Below, piece by piece: positions 7,781 through 15,299 of a DNA stretch of 64,000 nt. Below the pieces are notes generated by a model, which was given only the letters and a program-made list of their open reading frames with translations, searched no databases and was not told the DNA's origin. Both the position numbers and the translations under genes were made by a program. The stretch's first letter is position 1. Each line of letters opens with the position of its first letter. Origin of the DNA: Bacillus_BD oryzisoli (GTDB lineage Bacteria; Bacillota; Bacilli; Bacillales; Cytobacillaceae); contig NZ_CP137640.1 in NCBI RefSeq assembly GCF_036670025.1, positions 5,986,001 to 6,050,000 on the forward strand, in the 5' to 3' direction.

Positions 7781-8356
7781 TCACTGGCAAGACTTATTAT
7801 CCTTTGTACTCTTATACACAGCCCGCTCTCCGCCAATGAGCTTTGGTCTAGTTTTGGCCAGGGTCACATGGGCATCTCCGATCGTATTGATGGATGCACG
7901 AATCGGAACGGCAACATGCTTTAAGTGCATGCCGATAAAGGTATCGCCAATATCGATACCGGCGTCAGCGCGAATGAATTCGACAACCACTGGATCGTTC
8001 ATATGTTCATAGGCATAAGTTGCCATGGAGCCGCCTGCTTTACGGACAGGTACAACGGATACAATTTCAAATCCATGCCTTTCAGCTGTGGCCCGTTCCA
8101 CCACAAGTGCCCGGTTTAAATGCTCGCAGCACTGAAAGGCAAGCTCAACCCCAGTGCTTTCCTGGAACTTTTTAAATTCATTAAATAGGATTTCCGCCGT
8201 TTCAATTGTCCCTGATGTTCCGATTCTCGCTCCGTTCACTTCGCTGGTACTGCAGCCAATTACAAATATCTGCCCTTGCCGCAGCTCAACTAGACTACGG
8301 AAGTCAGCTAGAATCTTTTGGGTTTGTTCTTGTATAGTCATTATGTGAAAGCTCAT
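7781..8356 (-). CDS. ywlG: YwlG family protein (TIGR01440, UPF0340)
   Basis: This 191-residue protein of a conserved Firmicutes family has no established biochemical role. Family features seen: GQIFVIGCSTSEVNGARIGTSGT near the start, FQCCEHLNRALVVER, GGSMATYAYEHM, DAGIDIGDTFIGMHLKHVAVP and IGDAHVTLAKTRPKLIGGERA. The first ATG (8356) has AAGG six bases upstream; a second ATG at 8341 (MTIQEQ) fits family alignments better, so the true start may be 15 bases in. It stands between rpiB and glyA exactly as in B. subtilis. Confidence 0.92.
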   Translation of the reverse strand: MSFHIMTIQEQTQKILADFRSLVELRQGQIFVIGCSTSEVNGARIGTSGTIETAEILFNEFKKFQESTGVELAFQCCEHLNRALVVERATAERHGFEIVSVVPVRKAGGSMATYAYEHMNDPVVVEFIRADAGIDIGDTFIGMHLKHVAVPIRASINTIGDAHVTLAKTRPKLIGGERAVYKSTKDNKSCQ

Positions 8357-8406
8357 CCCTTTCCTTTATGTCAATTCATAATTGACTGGAAGTTCTTGTT
8401 GATTTT

Positions 8407-8682
8407 GGGCACCACTGCATCTCATTGGATACCGAATTAGCTTTTTTTCATTGTGTTCGGGCACCAATACACCCCATTGCGACCCATTTGGATTTTTCTC
8501 ATTGATTTCAGGCACCAATAGGTCTTATTGGTTACCGATTTCCCTTTTTCTCGTTGCTTTTGGGTTCCAATAGGTCTTATTGGTGACCCTTTTTTCTCAT
8601 TTACCTTCATTTCGGTCTCCAATAAGCCTCATTAGCGACCGTTTTTAACTTTTTACATAATTTTCGGGCTCCACTACACACC
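8407..8682 (+). repeat. 52-bp tandem repeat array between rpiB and ywlG
   Basis: Five and a half units of 51-52 bp begin at about 8407, each GGGCACCA or GGGTTCCA followed by an inverted CCAATA...TATTGG core, then TTACCGATTTCCCTTTTTCTCGTT-like T-rich sequence. Units diverge by roughly a quarter of positions by eye. An open frame on the minus strand reads across the array, but it only mirrors the repeat and has no ribosome site. It fills the gap between rpiB and ywlG; no gene is supported in 8357-8704. Confidence 0.8.
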
Positions 8683-8704
8683 TCAGGACGCGCCTCACCC
8701 CATA

Positions 8705-9148
8705 TTAATGCTGATTCTCATACTCCGTAATCTTCCCAACCCGGTTCGCATGACGCCCGCCTTCGAACTCAGCGGTTAACCATGTCTTCGCGATTTCCTG
8801 TGCTAAGCCAGGCCCGATTACGCGCTCACCCATGGCGAGAATATTGCTGTCATTATGCTCGCGGGTTACTCTCGCCGTAAACACATCATGCACTAACGCA
8901 CAGCGGATTCCTTTTACCTTGTTTGCTGCAATACTCATGCCGATGCCTGTCCCACAGATAAGGATTCCTCTGTCAAATTCACCGCTAGCCACCTTTTCCG
9001 CTACCGGCAGCGCATAGTCTGGGTAATCCACTGACGTACCGCATTCACAGCCGAAATCCTGGTATTCAATACCAAGCTCGTCCATTAATTTTTTGATTTC
9101 CTCACGAATATTTACGCCACCGTGATCTGATGCGATTGCTACTTTCAT
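8705..9148 (-). CDS. rpiB: Ribose-5-phosphate isomerase B
   Basis: This 147-residue RpiB/LacAB sugar-phosphate isomerase (YwlF in B. subtilis) interconverts ribose 5-phosphate and ribulose 5-phosphate in the pentose phosphate pathway. The start motif IASDHGGVNIREEI and the active-site segments DYPDYALPVA, GILICGTGIGMSIAANK (catalytic Cys ~67), HNDSNILAMGERVIG and GRHANRV are all present. The ATG at 9148 follows AGGAGGAAAA. The chemoreceptor gene at 9246-10541 separates it from ywlE, unlike in B. subtilis. Confidence 0.97.
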   Translation of the reverse strand: MKVAIASDHGGVNIREEIKKLMDELGIEYQDFGCECGTSVDYPDYALPVAEKVASGEFDRGILICGTGIGMSIAANKVKGIRCALVHDVFTARVTREHNDSNILAMGERVIGPGLAQEIAKTWLTAEFEGGRHANRVGKITEYENQH

Positions 9149-9245
9149 TTTCGTTTTCCTCCTCGTTTTCGGTTAATTTCTCTCTCATATTAGTTTGTCA
9201 TATTCACTCAAAAATAAATAGCACATTTATTCCAGTATTTTCCCC

Positions 9246-10541
9246 TTATACTTTAAACCTGGTTATCGTACTTTTCAATTTTTCCGCTTGCTCTTTTAAC
9301 TCAGCCGTCAGCTGCTCGACGCTGGCCATAACGGCGGTCTGTTGTTGTATCGCAGCCATAACTTCCTGCGTGCCGGCGGACGTTTCCTCAGCAATCCCGG
9401 CAACTGCCTCAGACTGGTTCGACAACGCTTTGATACCAGCCATTTGGTTATTCACAAGCTGCTTAATTTCAGAGGTTGCGGCAGCCATTTGATTAATGCT
9501 GCTTGTCATTTCCTCCAGCGCTGTATTCGTTTCCGTACCTTTTTTTACCTCAAGGGCAGCATTTTCTACCTGTTTTGTGATTTGATGAACAACATTCTGC
9601 ACGCCTTGCTGAATCGTTTTTACCTGACTGGTAATTTCCTTAACAGCCCGTGCGCTTTCATCAGCGAGCCCGCGCACTTCATCTGCGACAACGGCAAACC
9701 CTCTTCCATGCTCACCAGCCCGTGCTGCCTCAATTGATGCATTTAACGCCAGCAAATTCGTTTGCGCCGCGATTTCCCCAACAAGCCCAATCACACGCTC
9801 CACCTGACCGGCATTTTCCTCTAATTGCTTGACCGTTTGTAGTGAATACTGATGATCGTTTGCAAGGCTTTCGATTCCAGAAATCAGGGATTGGATTACC
9901 TGCTTGGAATGATGTAAATCCTTCACCATCTCAACTGACAGCGTTTCAGAGGTTACAGCCTTATCCTCCACCTGCGCGGCGATGCGGCTAACCTCCTCCA
10001 TAGCTTCAGCCGTCTCTTGAATGGACACTGCTGAATGATCAGCCCCGGCGGCAATTTCGGTAATCGTAGAGGCAATGGCATTTGCCTGCTGCGATGCTGC
10101 TGCCGATTCTGCAGAAATCTCCATCACTTTTTGATTCGTTTCGTTAAAATTACATTCAATATTCTGAACCATGCCCCGTAGACTTTCCAGCATTTGGTTA
10201 AAAGCAATCCCCAGCGAACGAACTTCATTGTCTGATTTTGCCACATCAATATCCCGGCTGATTTCACCGGCTGCTGCCTGCAGCGCACCCTTTTCCAGTA
10301 CCTTCAGCGGACTAATGATAAAGCCGGCAGCAATAAAGGCCAGAATCCCCGACCAAATGATCCCTAGTAATAACGTGATAATCGTAAACGTGATTTCGCC
10401 AAAATCAATAAAGTCTTTGACAAACGGGTACACAAAATAAATAATAAATGCACTGGTTGTATAGGTAATAATCGCTAACGTTGTTGTGAACACAACAAGC
10501 TGCTTTCTCAGTCCCCATTTATATTGTCGTCTCTCCTGCAC
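9246..10541 (-). CDS. Methyl-accepting chemotaxis protein without an external sensor domain
   Basis: This 431-residue receptor has two membrane segments (~residues 15-34 and 45-72) with almost no outside loop, a HAMP region (~70-125) and a full signalling domain. The kinase-control hairpin tip is intact (NLLALNASIEAARAGEHGRG; FAVVADEVRGLADES), and Ala/Glu-rich coiled coils flank it. With no periplasmic sensor it probably senses a membrane or cytoplasmic state. The start is a GTG at 10541, ten bases from GGGAGG. It is inserted between rpiB and ywlE, which adjoin in B. subtilis, so it is an accessory gene here. Confidence 0.93.
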   Translation of the reverse strand: MQERRQYKWGLRKQLVVFTTTLAIITYTTSAFIIYFVYPFVKDFIDFGEITFTIITLLLGIIWSGILAFIAAGFIISPLKVLEKGALQAAAGEISRDIDVAKSDNEVRSLGIAFNQMLESLRGMVQNIECNFNETNQKVMEISAESAAASQQANAIASTITEIAAGADHSAVSIQETAEAMEEVSRIAAQVEDKAVTSETLSVEMVKDLHHSKQVIQSLISGIESLANDHQYSLQTVKQLEENAGQVERVIGLVGEIAAQTNLLALNASIEAARAGEHGRGFAVVADEVRGLADESARAVKEITSQVKTIQQGVQNVVHQITKQVENAALEVKKGTETNTALEEMTSSINQMAAATSEIKQLVNNQMAGIKALSNQSEAVAGIAEETSAGTQEVMAAIQQQTAVMASVEQLTAELKEQAEKLKSTITRFKV

Positions 10542-10596
10542 TCTTTTGCTGCCTCCCTGTTAAGAATTCTTTTGTTGTAATATTGCTTCTGTTTTC

Positions 10597-11049
10597 TTAT
10601 TGCGAATGATCTTGCTGTAAAAATTCTGCTGCCTTTTCAATCGTTTCCTTGATTTCCTGAAAGGCTTCTCTATAGATGTCAACGGGGCCGCCAAACGGGT
10701 CAGCAATATCAGGATGCCCGTCTAATTTGGCGAATTCCTTTAAGGTAAATGTTTTTGATCGAGCGTTTGGATATCTGACCAGAATGTTGTCTTTGTGTCC
10801 GGTTGTCATCGTTAAAATAAAATCAGCCCACTCCACCAGCGAATCATCGAGCATCGATGCCGAATGGTCGTGCGGAATTTCCTGTTCATCTAATACCCTT
10901 TTTGCATTTGTCGAAGCGGCACTCCCCTTTTGCGCAAAAATTCCCGCTGACCGCACTTCAATCCCCGGAATCGCCATGTTTCTGAGAATCGATTCGGCCA
11001 TTGGACTTCTGCACGTATTTCCCGTACAAACAAATAACACACAAGTCAT
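10597..11049 (-). CDS. ywlE: Protein-arginine-phosphatase YwlE
   Basis: This 150-residue low-molecular-weight phosphatase has the P-loop CTGNTCRS (Cys8, Thr12, Cys13, Arg14) and the general-acid DPFGGP segment (Asp ~118). The Thr in the loop is the position known to select phospho-arginine over phospho-tyrosine in B. subtilis YwlE, so this is a protein-arginine phosphatase that reverses McsB marks rather than an ArsC or tyrosine phosphatase. The ATG at 11049 follows AAGGAGATGGTGAC. Order mntP-ywlE is as in B. subtilis. Confidence 0.95.
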   Translation of the reverse strand: MTCVLFVCTGNTCRSPMAESILRNMAIPGIEVRSAGIFAQKGSAASTNAKRVLDEQEIPHDHSASMLDDSLVEWADFILTMTTGHKDNILVRYPNARSKTFTLKEFAKLDGHPDIADPFGGPVDIYREAFQEIKETIEKAAEFLQQDHSQ

Positions 11050-11178
11050 GTCACCATCTCCTTTATATAAGATTATAAAATAATTCTATCTAGTTCCATA
11101 GACATATGATGAACTTTTTCTAGTTATTAACAGATTGAGGTTAATTATATTTTACTTTTAAAAAATAACAGCGTAAGA

Positions 11179-11206
11179 AAAATACACCCATCAACGGGTG
11201 TATTTT
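11179..11206 (-). terminator. Terminator overlapping the mntP stop
   Basis: AAAATACACCC (11179-11189) pairs with GGGTGTATTTT (11196-11206) with a six-base loop; TTTTCTTACG follows on the minus strand. The upstream arm includes the mntP stop codon region. Confidence 0.7.
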
Positions 11207-11759
11207 ACAGAGGAAACAGCAGCTTGATTCCGAAGAAAAGCAGGATTGCGCCTCCCAGCACTTCACTATATTTCCCAAGCCAATCTTGAACGCGGCGACC
11301 GATTAGTAAACCGAACCACGATAAAAGCGTGGCACCTGCACCGAAGCAGGCCAGAACGACCACCGTTTGCGCCCCGTATATGCCCAAGGAAAGCCCCACC
11401 GAAAAACTATCGAGGCTGACGCTGAGCGCAAACAAAATTAAACCGAAACCGACAGGCGTGATTAGTCTTGCATCATCATTCCCCAGGCTTGACCAGATCA
11501 TCTGCACTCCTAAAATCATAAGCAGCGCACCGCCAATATAAACGGCAACAGTCCCGAACTGATCTGATAAAAAGCGGCCGGCCACCATTCCAAACAACGG
11601 CATAAAGATATGAAAAATACCAATCGTCATTCCAATGTAAAAAACCTGCCGCATCCTCAGCTTATACATCCCCATCCCCAAGCTGATTGAAAAAGCATCC
11701 ATGCCCAGTGCAAAAGCCATAATGATGATCGTAATGAATTCCCCAATAATTGGCGGCAT
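11205..11759 (-). CDS. mntP: Manganese efflux pump MntP
   Basis: This 184-residue membrane protein (YwlD) has six predicted segments arranged as two repeats, each with the acidic signature: ALGMDAFSISLGMG (~17-30) and ALSVSLDSFSVGLSLG (~109-124). The family exports Mn2+. The ribosome site GGGGGAATTGGG precedes ATG at 11759. A hairpin directly abuts this site, and no yybP-ykoY manganese riboswitch was recognised upstream. Confidence 0.93.
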   Translation of the reverse strand: MPPIIGEFITIIIMAFALGMDAFSISLGMGMYKLRMRQVFYIGMTIGIFHIFMPLFGMVAGRFLSDQFGTVAVYIGGALLMILGVQMIWSSLGNDDARLITPVGFGLILFALSVSLDSFSVGLSLGIYGAQTVVVLACFGAGATLLSWFGLLIGRRVQDWLGKYSEVLGGAILLFFGIKLLFPL

Positions 11760-11770
11760 CCCAATTCCCC

Positions 11771-11805
11771 CTCGGACGTGCTATTTCAACATATGCAAGT
11801 CCGAG
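11771..11805 (-). promoter_or_regulatory. Hairpin abutting the mntP ribosome site
   Basis: On the minus strand CTCGGAC-T-TGC (11805 downward) pairs with GCA-C-GTCCGAG (ending at 11771), a 10-bp stem with one mismatch. Its 3' arm ends where the ribosome site begins. The position suggests control of mntP translation or mRNA stability; no regulator is known to me. Confidence 0.45.
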
Positions 11806-11866
11806 TAGAATTAGAAGCGGGAGATTTTTTGCCCGGTGGAGTGATGTTTAGATTGAGTAATAGCGG

Positions 11867-12212
11867 CTATCCACAGTCTATAATTTTACAGTAAATGTAA
11901 AAGTGTGGATATGTGGTTAATAACCTCGGATATATCGTTAATATCCGAGGATAAGTAGTCGAATTCCGCGGATAAACCCTCAAAAACGGCGGATTCCATT
12001 CAGACTGCAGGTTATCCACAGATTTTTTTCGGAAAAACAAATAAAGAATAATTATATTTGTGGATATCGCCATAAAAAGTTTGCTTTTTTGTTAGAAAAT
12101 ACAACTTTCCACTTCAAATTGCACTTAATCTGTGGATGATTTGTTGATAACGAAGCAGCGGCATGGAAATCTGGCGGCTTTTTTACCCGCTAATAGTTGA
12201 ATATGTGGATAC
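11867..12212. other. Loose cluster of DnaA-box-like 9-mers
   Basis: One exact TTATCCACA (12012-12020) and six or seven sites with one mismatch: 11867, 11904, 11912, 12059, 12131 and 12204 (start positions, mixed strands). Two of them are also the end of the 21-bp array in the same place. The whole gap 11760-12381 has no protein gene; it holds this cluster, the array and the mntP leader. Confidence 0.5.
11880..11998 (-). repeat. 21-bp phased TATCC array, copy 3 (5 units, inverted)
   Basis: On the minus strand core starts are at 11996, 11975, 11954, 11933 and 11912, each exactly 21 bp apart. Cores are GAATCCGCCG, TTATCCGCGG, TTATCCTCGG, ATATCCGAGG and ATATCCACAC. The last unit is followed by CTTTTAC, the same tail as in copies 1 and 2. 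Units are more diverged than in copy 2, but spacing is fully kept. Confidence 0.8.
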
Positions 12213-12381
12213 TCTGTTGAAAAGTACCTTTTTCCGGCTCAGAACGAACCACTCCTCTGAATATGTGTACAACCTGTTGAAAACCACTTCCCATGACTGA
12301 ATAAATTATCATCTACTTTGTTTATTCCAGAGTTGCTATAATAGGTTGGCATACATTCTTATAGAAAGCTAGGTACTTTCC

Positions 12382-13080
12382 ATGAAGAAAAAGTTACTTT
12401 TTACTGGGGCAGGAATTTTGGTCTTTCTCCTACTGTTTTACGGTACGTATCAATTAGCGACATCACGCGACTTTCAGCTTTTTGGCGGTCTCACCTCACA
12501 GGTGGAAACGAACAAAAAAGTGGTTGCTTTGACCTTCGACGATGGACCAACTGAAAACGTTAATGGAATTTTACCCTTATTGGACAAATACAATGTGAAA
12601 GCGACGTTTTTTCTCATTGGCCAGGATATCGAGAAATATCCAGAAGGTACTGAGCAAATTGCTGCGGCAGGCCACCAAATTGGAAATCACACCTATTCAC
12701 ATAACCGCATGGTGTTCAAAACGCCTTCTTTTATAAAAGAAGAACTTGAAAAAACGGATCAATTGATTCGAGAGGCTGGCTATGAAGGCGACATCGACTT
12801 TCGTCCGCCATACGGAAAAAAGCTCGTCGGTTTGCCTTATTATCTAAAAAAACATAACAAAGAATCGATCACTTGGAATCTCGAACCCGACAGCTATTAC
12901 AGTGCTGCATCGGACAAGGTAAAATATGTTGAGGAAAATGTAAAACCGGGGTCGATTATTCTCGTCCATCCGATGTATGGAGACTTGGTGCAAGCACTGC
13001 AAACCATCGAGGGGATCATTCAATCCTTGCAGGAAAAAGGCTATACATTTGTAACCGTCGATGAATTGCAGAAATTATAA
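12382..13080 (+). CDS. Membrane-anchored polysaccharide deacetylase
   Basis: This 232-residue protein has an N-terminal signal anchor (~residues 4-23) and a NodB-type carbohydrate esterase 4 domain. Motif 1 is TFDDGP (51-56, catalytic Asp and metal Asp), motif 2 HTYSH (103-107, metal histidines), motif 3 FRPPYGKK, motif 4 around TWNLEPDSYY and motif 5 ILVHPM. It should remove acetyl groups from peptidoglycan or other GlcNAc polymers outside the cell. The ribosome site is weak (AGGTACTTTCC). It runs against the neighbouring minus-strand genes and ends in a shared terminator. Confidence 0.92.
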   Translation: MKKKLLFTGAGILVFLLLFYGTYQLATSRDFQLFGGLTSQVETNKKVVALTFDDGPTENVNGILPLLDKYNVKATFFLIGQDIEKYPEGTEQIAAAGHQIGNHTYSHNRMVFKTPSFIKEELEKTDQLIREAGYEGDIDFRPPYGKKLVGLPYYLKKHNKESITWNLEPDSYYSAASDKVKYVEENVKPGSIILVHPMYGDLVQALQTIEGIIQSLQEKGYTFVTVDELQKL

Positions 13081-13137
13081 AAAACATATGATCGAGTTAC
13101 GTTTCGCCAGTGCGAACAAAAATTACCATCACATAAG

Positions 13138-13170
13138 AAAACGCTGATGCTTCTGCCTGCATCAGCGTTT
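13138..13170. terminator. Bidirectional terminator
   Basis: AAACGCTGATGC (13138-13150) and GCATCAGCGTTT (13159-13170) form a strong hairpin with T or A runs on either side. It serves the deacetylase gene on the plus strand and the HTH gene on the minus strand. Confidence 0.8.
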
Positions 13171-13181
13171 ATTTTATGCTA

Positions 13182-13403
13182 TTAACCTTCATCGTTTCTG
13201 TATTCTAAAATATCTCCCGGCTGACAGTCTAAAGCCTTACAAATCGCCTCTAAAGTGGTAAATCGGATCGCTTTTGCCTTTCCATTTTTTAATATCGAAA
13301 GGTTTGCCATGGTGATTCCTACCCGCTCCGAAAGTTCTGTTACGCTCATTTTCCTTTTTGCCAGCATCACATCAATATTAATTACTATTGCCATTGTTTT
13401 CAC
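13182..13403 (-). CDS. Small Cro/CI-type HTH regulator (YozG-like)
   Basis: This 73-residue protein is almost wholly one helix-turn-helix: VNIDVMLAKRKMSVTELSERVGITMANLSILKNGKAKAIRF, then TTLEAICKALDCQPGDILEY. Such short Xre proteins are regularly encoded beside DUF2975 membrane proteins, as YozG is with YoaS in B. subtilis. The start lies one base from the stop of the DUF2975 gene, so the two are co-translated. It probably represses its own operon; the partner membrane protein may modulate it. The target is inferred, not shown. Confidence 0.88.
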   Translation of the reverse strand: MKTMAIVINIDVMLAKRKMSVTELSERVGITMANLSILKNGKAKAIRFTTLEAICKALDCQPGDILEYRNDEG

Positions 13404-13404
13404 C

Positions 13405-13890
13405 TCAAACGATTAATTCATTTTCCGATTTGATATCAATCGCTTCTTGTAACAGTCTGTGAAGAACAGCAGCAAAGACAGCAATCACCATTGAAGCAAA
13501 AACAGGAACCATTCCGATGATGATGAGACCGGGTGCATCATCCAGCTCTGCAACGAGATAAACAAACGGCAAAATGACCACATACAAACCACTGATGATC
13601 ATAGCACATATTTTGATCTTCTTGAGAGCTTTAACCGACAATTCAGAGAAAGCTTCGTTCTTGTCAATATAGCTCAAAAGTTTTAAAGCCTGATACAAGG
13701 CAGCGAAAAACGGGACCACCGATACATACATCCCGATTACGATGGGATAGAGGATTTGGGCATAATCTGGAATTGCCGGATTTTTCGCTAAATAAAACAT
13801 CCCAAATATACTCAACGCAAGAACTGGAGTTCCAATAAGAAAAATAGCTATTTTTAAAAAGAGTGTTGATACTTGTTTCATAAAAAGCAC
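13405..13890 (-). CDS. DUF2975 family membrane protein (YoaS-like)
   Basis: This 161-residue protein has four membrane segments (~12-33, 41-65, 95-115, 122-145) and a conserved soluble loop around LLSYIDKNEAFSELSVKALKKIK, which is the DUF2975 hallmark. Function of the family is unknown. It forms a two-gene operon with the HTH regulator directly downstream. The ATG at 13890 or the internal ATG three codons on are both possible; AGGTGC precedes the first. The pair is inserted between the mntP and ywlC blocks of the conserved order. Confidence 0.85.
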   Translation of the reverse strand: MLFMKQVSTLFLKIAIFLIGTPVLALSIFGMFYLAKNPAIPDYAQILYPIVIGMYVSVVPFFAALYQALKLLSYIDKNEAFSELSVKALKKIKICAMIISGLYVVILPFVYLVAELDDAPGLIIIGMVPVFASMVIAVFAAVLHRLLQEAIDIKSENELIV

Positions 13891-14020
13891 CTCACCAATT
13901 TATTGTCTATTTGAATTTACCATGTGGCTTATCGTTTATCAATAAATTTTTATTGATAAGATTAACTTACTCCACTATTTTCAGACTTATTCACAGCTTC
14001 TTCCCTTTATCCACAACAAC

Positions 14021-14077
14021 AAAAAAAGGCATCCAAAATTGAGCCAACCACTGGCCCAATTTCAGATACCTTTTTTT
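14021..14077. terminator. Terminator of ywlC
   Basis: AAAAAAAGGCATC...AATTGAGCC pairs imperfectly with GGCCCAATT...GATACCTTTTTTT. Both sides carry T or A runs, so it can stop transcription from either side. It overlaps the ywlC stop. An exact DnaA box (14007-14015) and one with a single mismatch (13987-13995) lie just beside it. Confidence 0.75.
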
Positions 14078-15119
14078 ACCCTTTAATCACTCGCTGCCCT
14101 GCCGCCTTCATGAGCCGGTTCATAATAGCATTTCCGACACCTTCATTCGGAAACATCTCGCTGTAAATCAGGTCGATGTTCTGCTTATTGAAGCTGCGCA
14201 AAGCTTCATAAATCGAATGGGCAACCGTTTCTAAACGTCCTCGTTCGCCACAGGCAAAAATAAAGTCCGCATCATAAAAGGTTTCGTTCTCCTTTGTCGT
14301 GAGAACGCCCACCTTTTTGCCTTCTCCCCGCTGTTCATTGATCCTTTTTTGAATTTCTTCCCTTGTTCCATCGACAAGATAAAGCGGCGCATCCGGTGCG
14401 TAGTGGCGATATTTCATTCCCGGAGCTTTCGGCGCTTCCTTTTCATCGCTCAAAGCAGGATCGACATGTACTTCCCCGACCACCGCTTCCAGCTGTTCCT
14501 TCGTGACACCGCCCGGACGAAGAATGACCGGGATTTCCGTCGTACAATCAATGACCGTTGATTCTACGCCAACACCTGTTGGACCGCCGTCCACAATGCC
14601 CGCGATCCTTCCGTCCAGATCCTCTTTTACATGCAAAGCCGTTGTCGGACTCGGCTTTCCTGACCGATTCGCACTTGGAGCAGCAATCGGCAATCCCGAT
14701 GCCTTCAGAACTGCCAATGCCACGGGATGATCCGGCATTCTAACTCCAACCGTCTCCAATCCAGCTGTTGCCTTTTTGGAAATAAATCCCTTTTTCAACG
14801 GAAAAATAATCGTCAACGGACCCGGCCAAAAGCGGTCCATCAAGAGCTGTGACTTCGCTGAAATCTCTGTCACAAAGTCAGTTAACTGGCTTTGCTCAGC
14901 AATATGAATTATTAACGGATTATCACTCGGACGTCCTTTTGCCGCAAAAATCTTTTCGACTGCTAAATCCTCTTTCGCATTTCCGCCCAGCCCATAAACG
15001 GTTTCAGTTGGAAACGCAACTACTTCATTTTTTGCTAAAAAATCAGCGGCCTGTTGAATCTGTGGATAATTTTCCAGATTATCCACAAACTTATCCACTG
15101 ACCAATAATTTGTATTCAT
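14076..15119 (-). CDS. ywlC: Threonylcarbamoyl-AMP synthase (Sua5/YwlC)
   Basis: This 347-residue Sua5-type enzyme makes L-threonylcarbamoyladenylate from threonine, bicarbonate and ATP, the first step of tRNA t6A37 synthesis. The YrdC domain (~20-215) shows VAFPTETVYGLGGNA, IFAAKGRPSDNPLI, PGPLTIIFP, VGVRMPDHP, PIAAPSANRSGKPSPT and VESTVIDC. The C-terminal Sua5 domain (~235-345) contains APGMKYRHYAP and the GNAIMNRLMKAA end. The gene's 5' end lies inside a dense DnaA-box cluster, and its first codons carry three boxes. Confidence 0.97.
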   Translation of the reverse strand: MNTNYWSVDKFVDNLENYPQIQQAADFLAKNEVVAFPTETVYGLGGNAKEDLAVEKIFAAKGRPSDNPLIIHIAEQSQLTDFVTEISAKSQLLMDRFWPGPLTIIFPLKKGFISKKATAGLETVGVRMPDHPVALAVLKASGLPIAAPSANRSGKPSPTTALHVKEDLDGRIAGIVDGGPTGVGVESTVIDCTTEIPVILRPGGVTKEQLEAVVGEVHVDPALSDEKEAPKAPGMKYRHYAPDAPLYLVDGTREEIQKRINEQRGEGKKVGVLTTKENETFYDADFIFACGERGRLETVAHSIYEALRSFNKQNIDLIYSEMFPNEGVGNAIMNRLMKAAGQRVIKG

Positions 15120-15299
15120 TATTATCCACCTTCAAAAATACCAAAATTTACGCTAATTTCCTTTGAAAGTATAAAAGAAGATGGTGTACAACTCAAGCCT
15201 TATCCACAAATTGTGGATAAAAACCTTAATTTTGTGGATAATTTTGTGGATATTAACAACTTTTAGAGCGATATCTTTAAAAATACCGAGTTATCCACA
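15061..15299. other. DnaA-box cluster at ywlC-ywlB
   Basis: Within 239 bp there are six exact DnaA boxes (TTATCCACA or complement): 15061, 15079, 15200, 15212, 15233 and 15291 (starts), and three with one mismatch: 15091, 15122 and 15245. Boxes 15212 and 15233 are 21 bp apart; 15079/15091 and 15233/15245 are 12 bp apart. Another exact box is at 15663 within ywlB. It spans the ywlC start, the 143-bp gap and the ywlB end. I recall a stable DnaA-binding cluster at ywlC in B. subtilis, so this is probably its counterpart. Confidence 0.8.

Noticed and set aside
8437..8622. Open frame of 61 codons on the minus strand in the rpiB-ywlG gap
   Set aside because: It mirrors the 52-bp repeat units, shows no ribosome site and no protein-like conservation pattern.
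8407..8682. CRISPR array
   Set aside because: The 52-bp units are contiguous imperfect repeats with no unique spacers, and no cas genes are present.
11760..11880. yybP-ykoY manganese riboswitch in front of mntP
   Set aside because: Only one simple hairpin is seen, without the conserved paired loops of that riboswitch.
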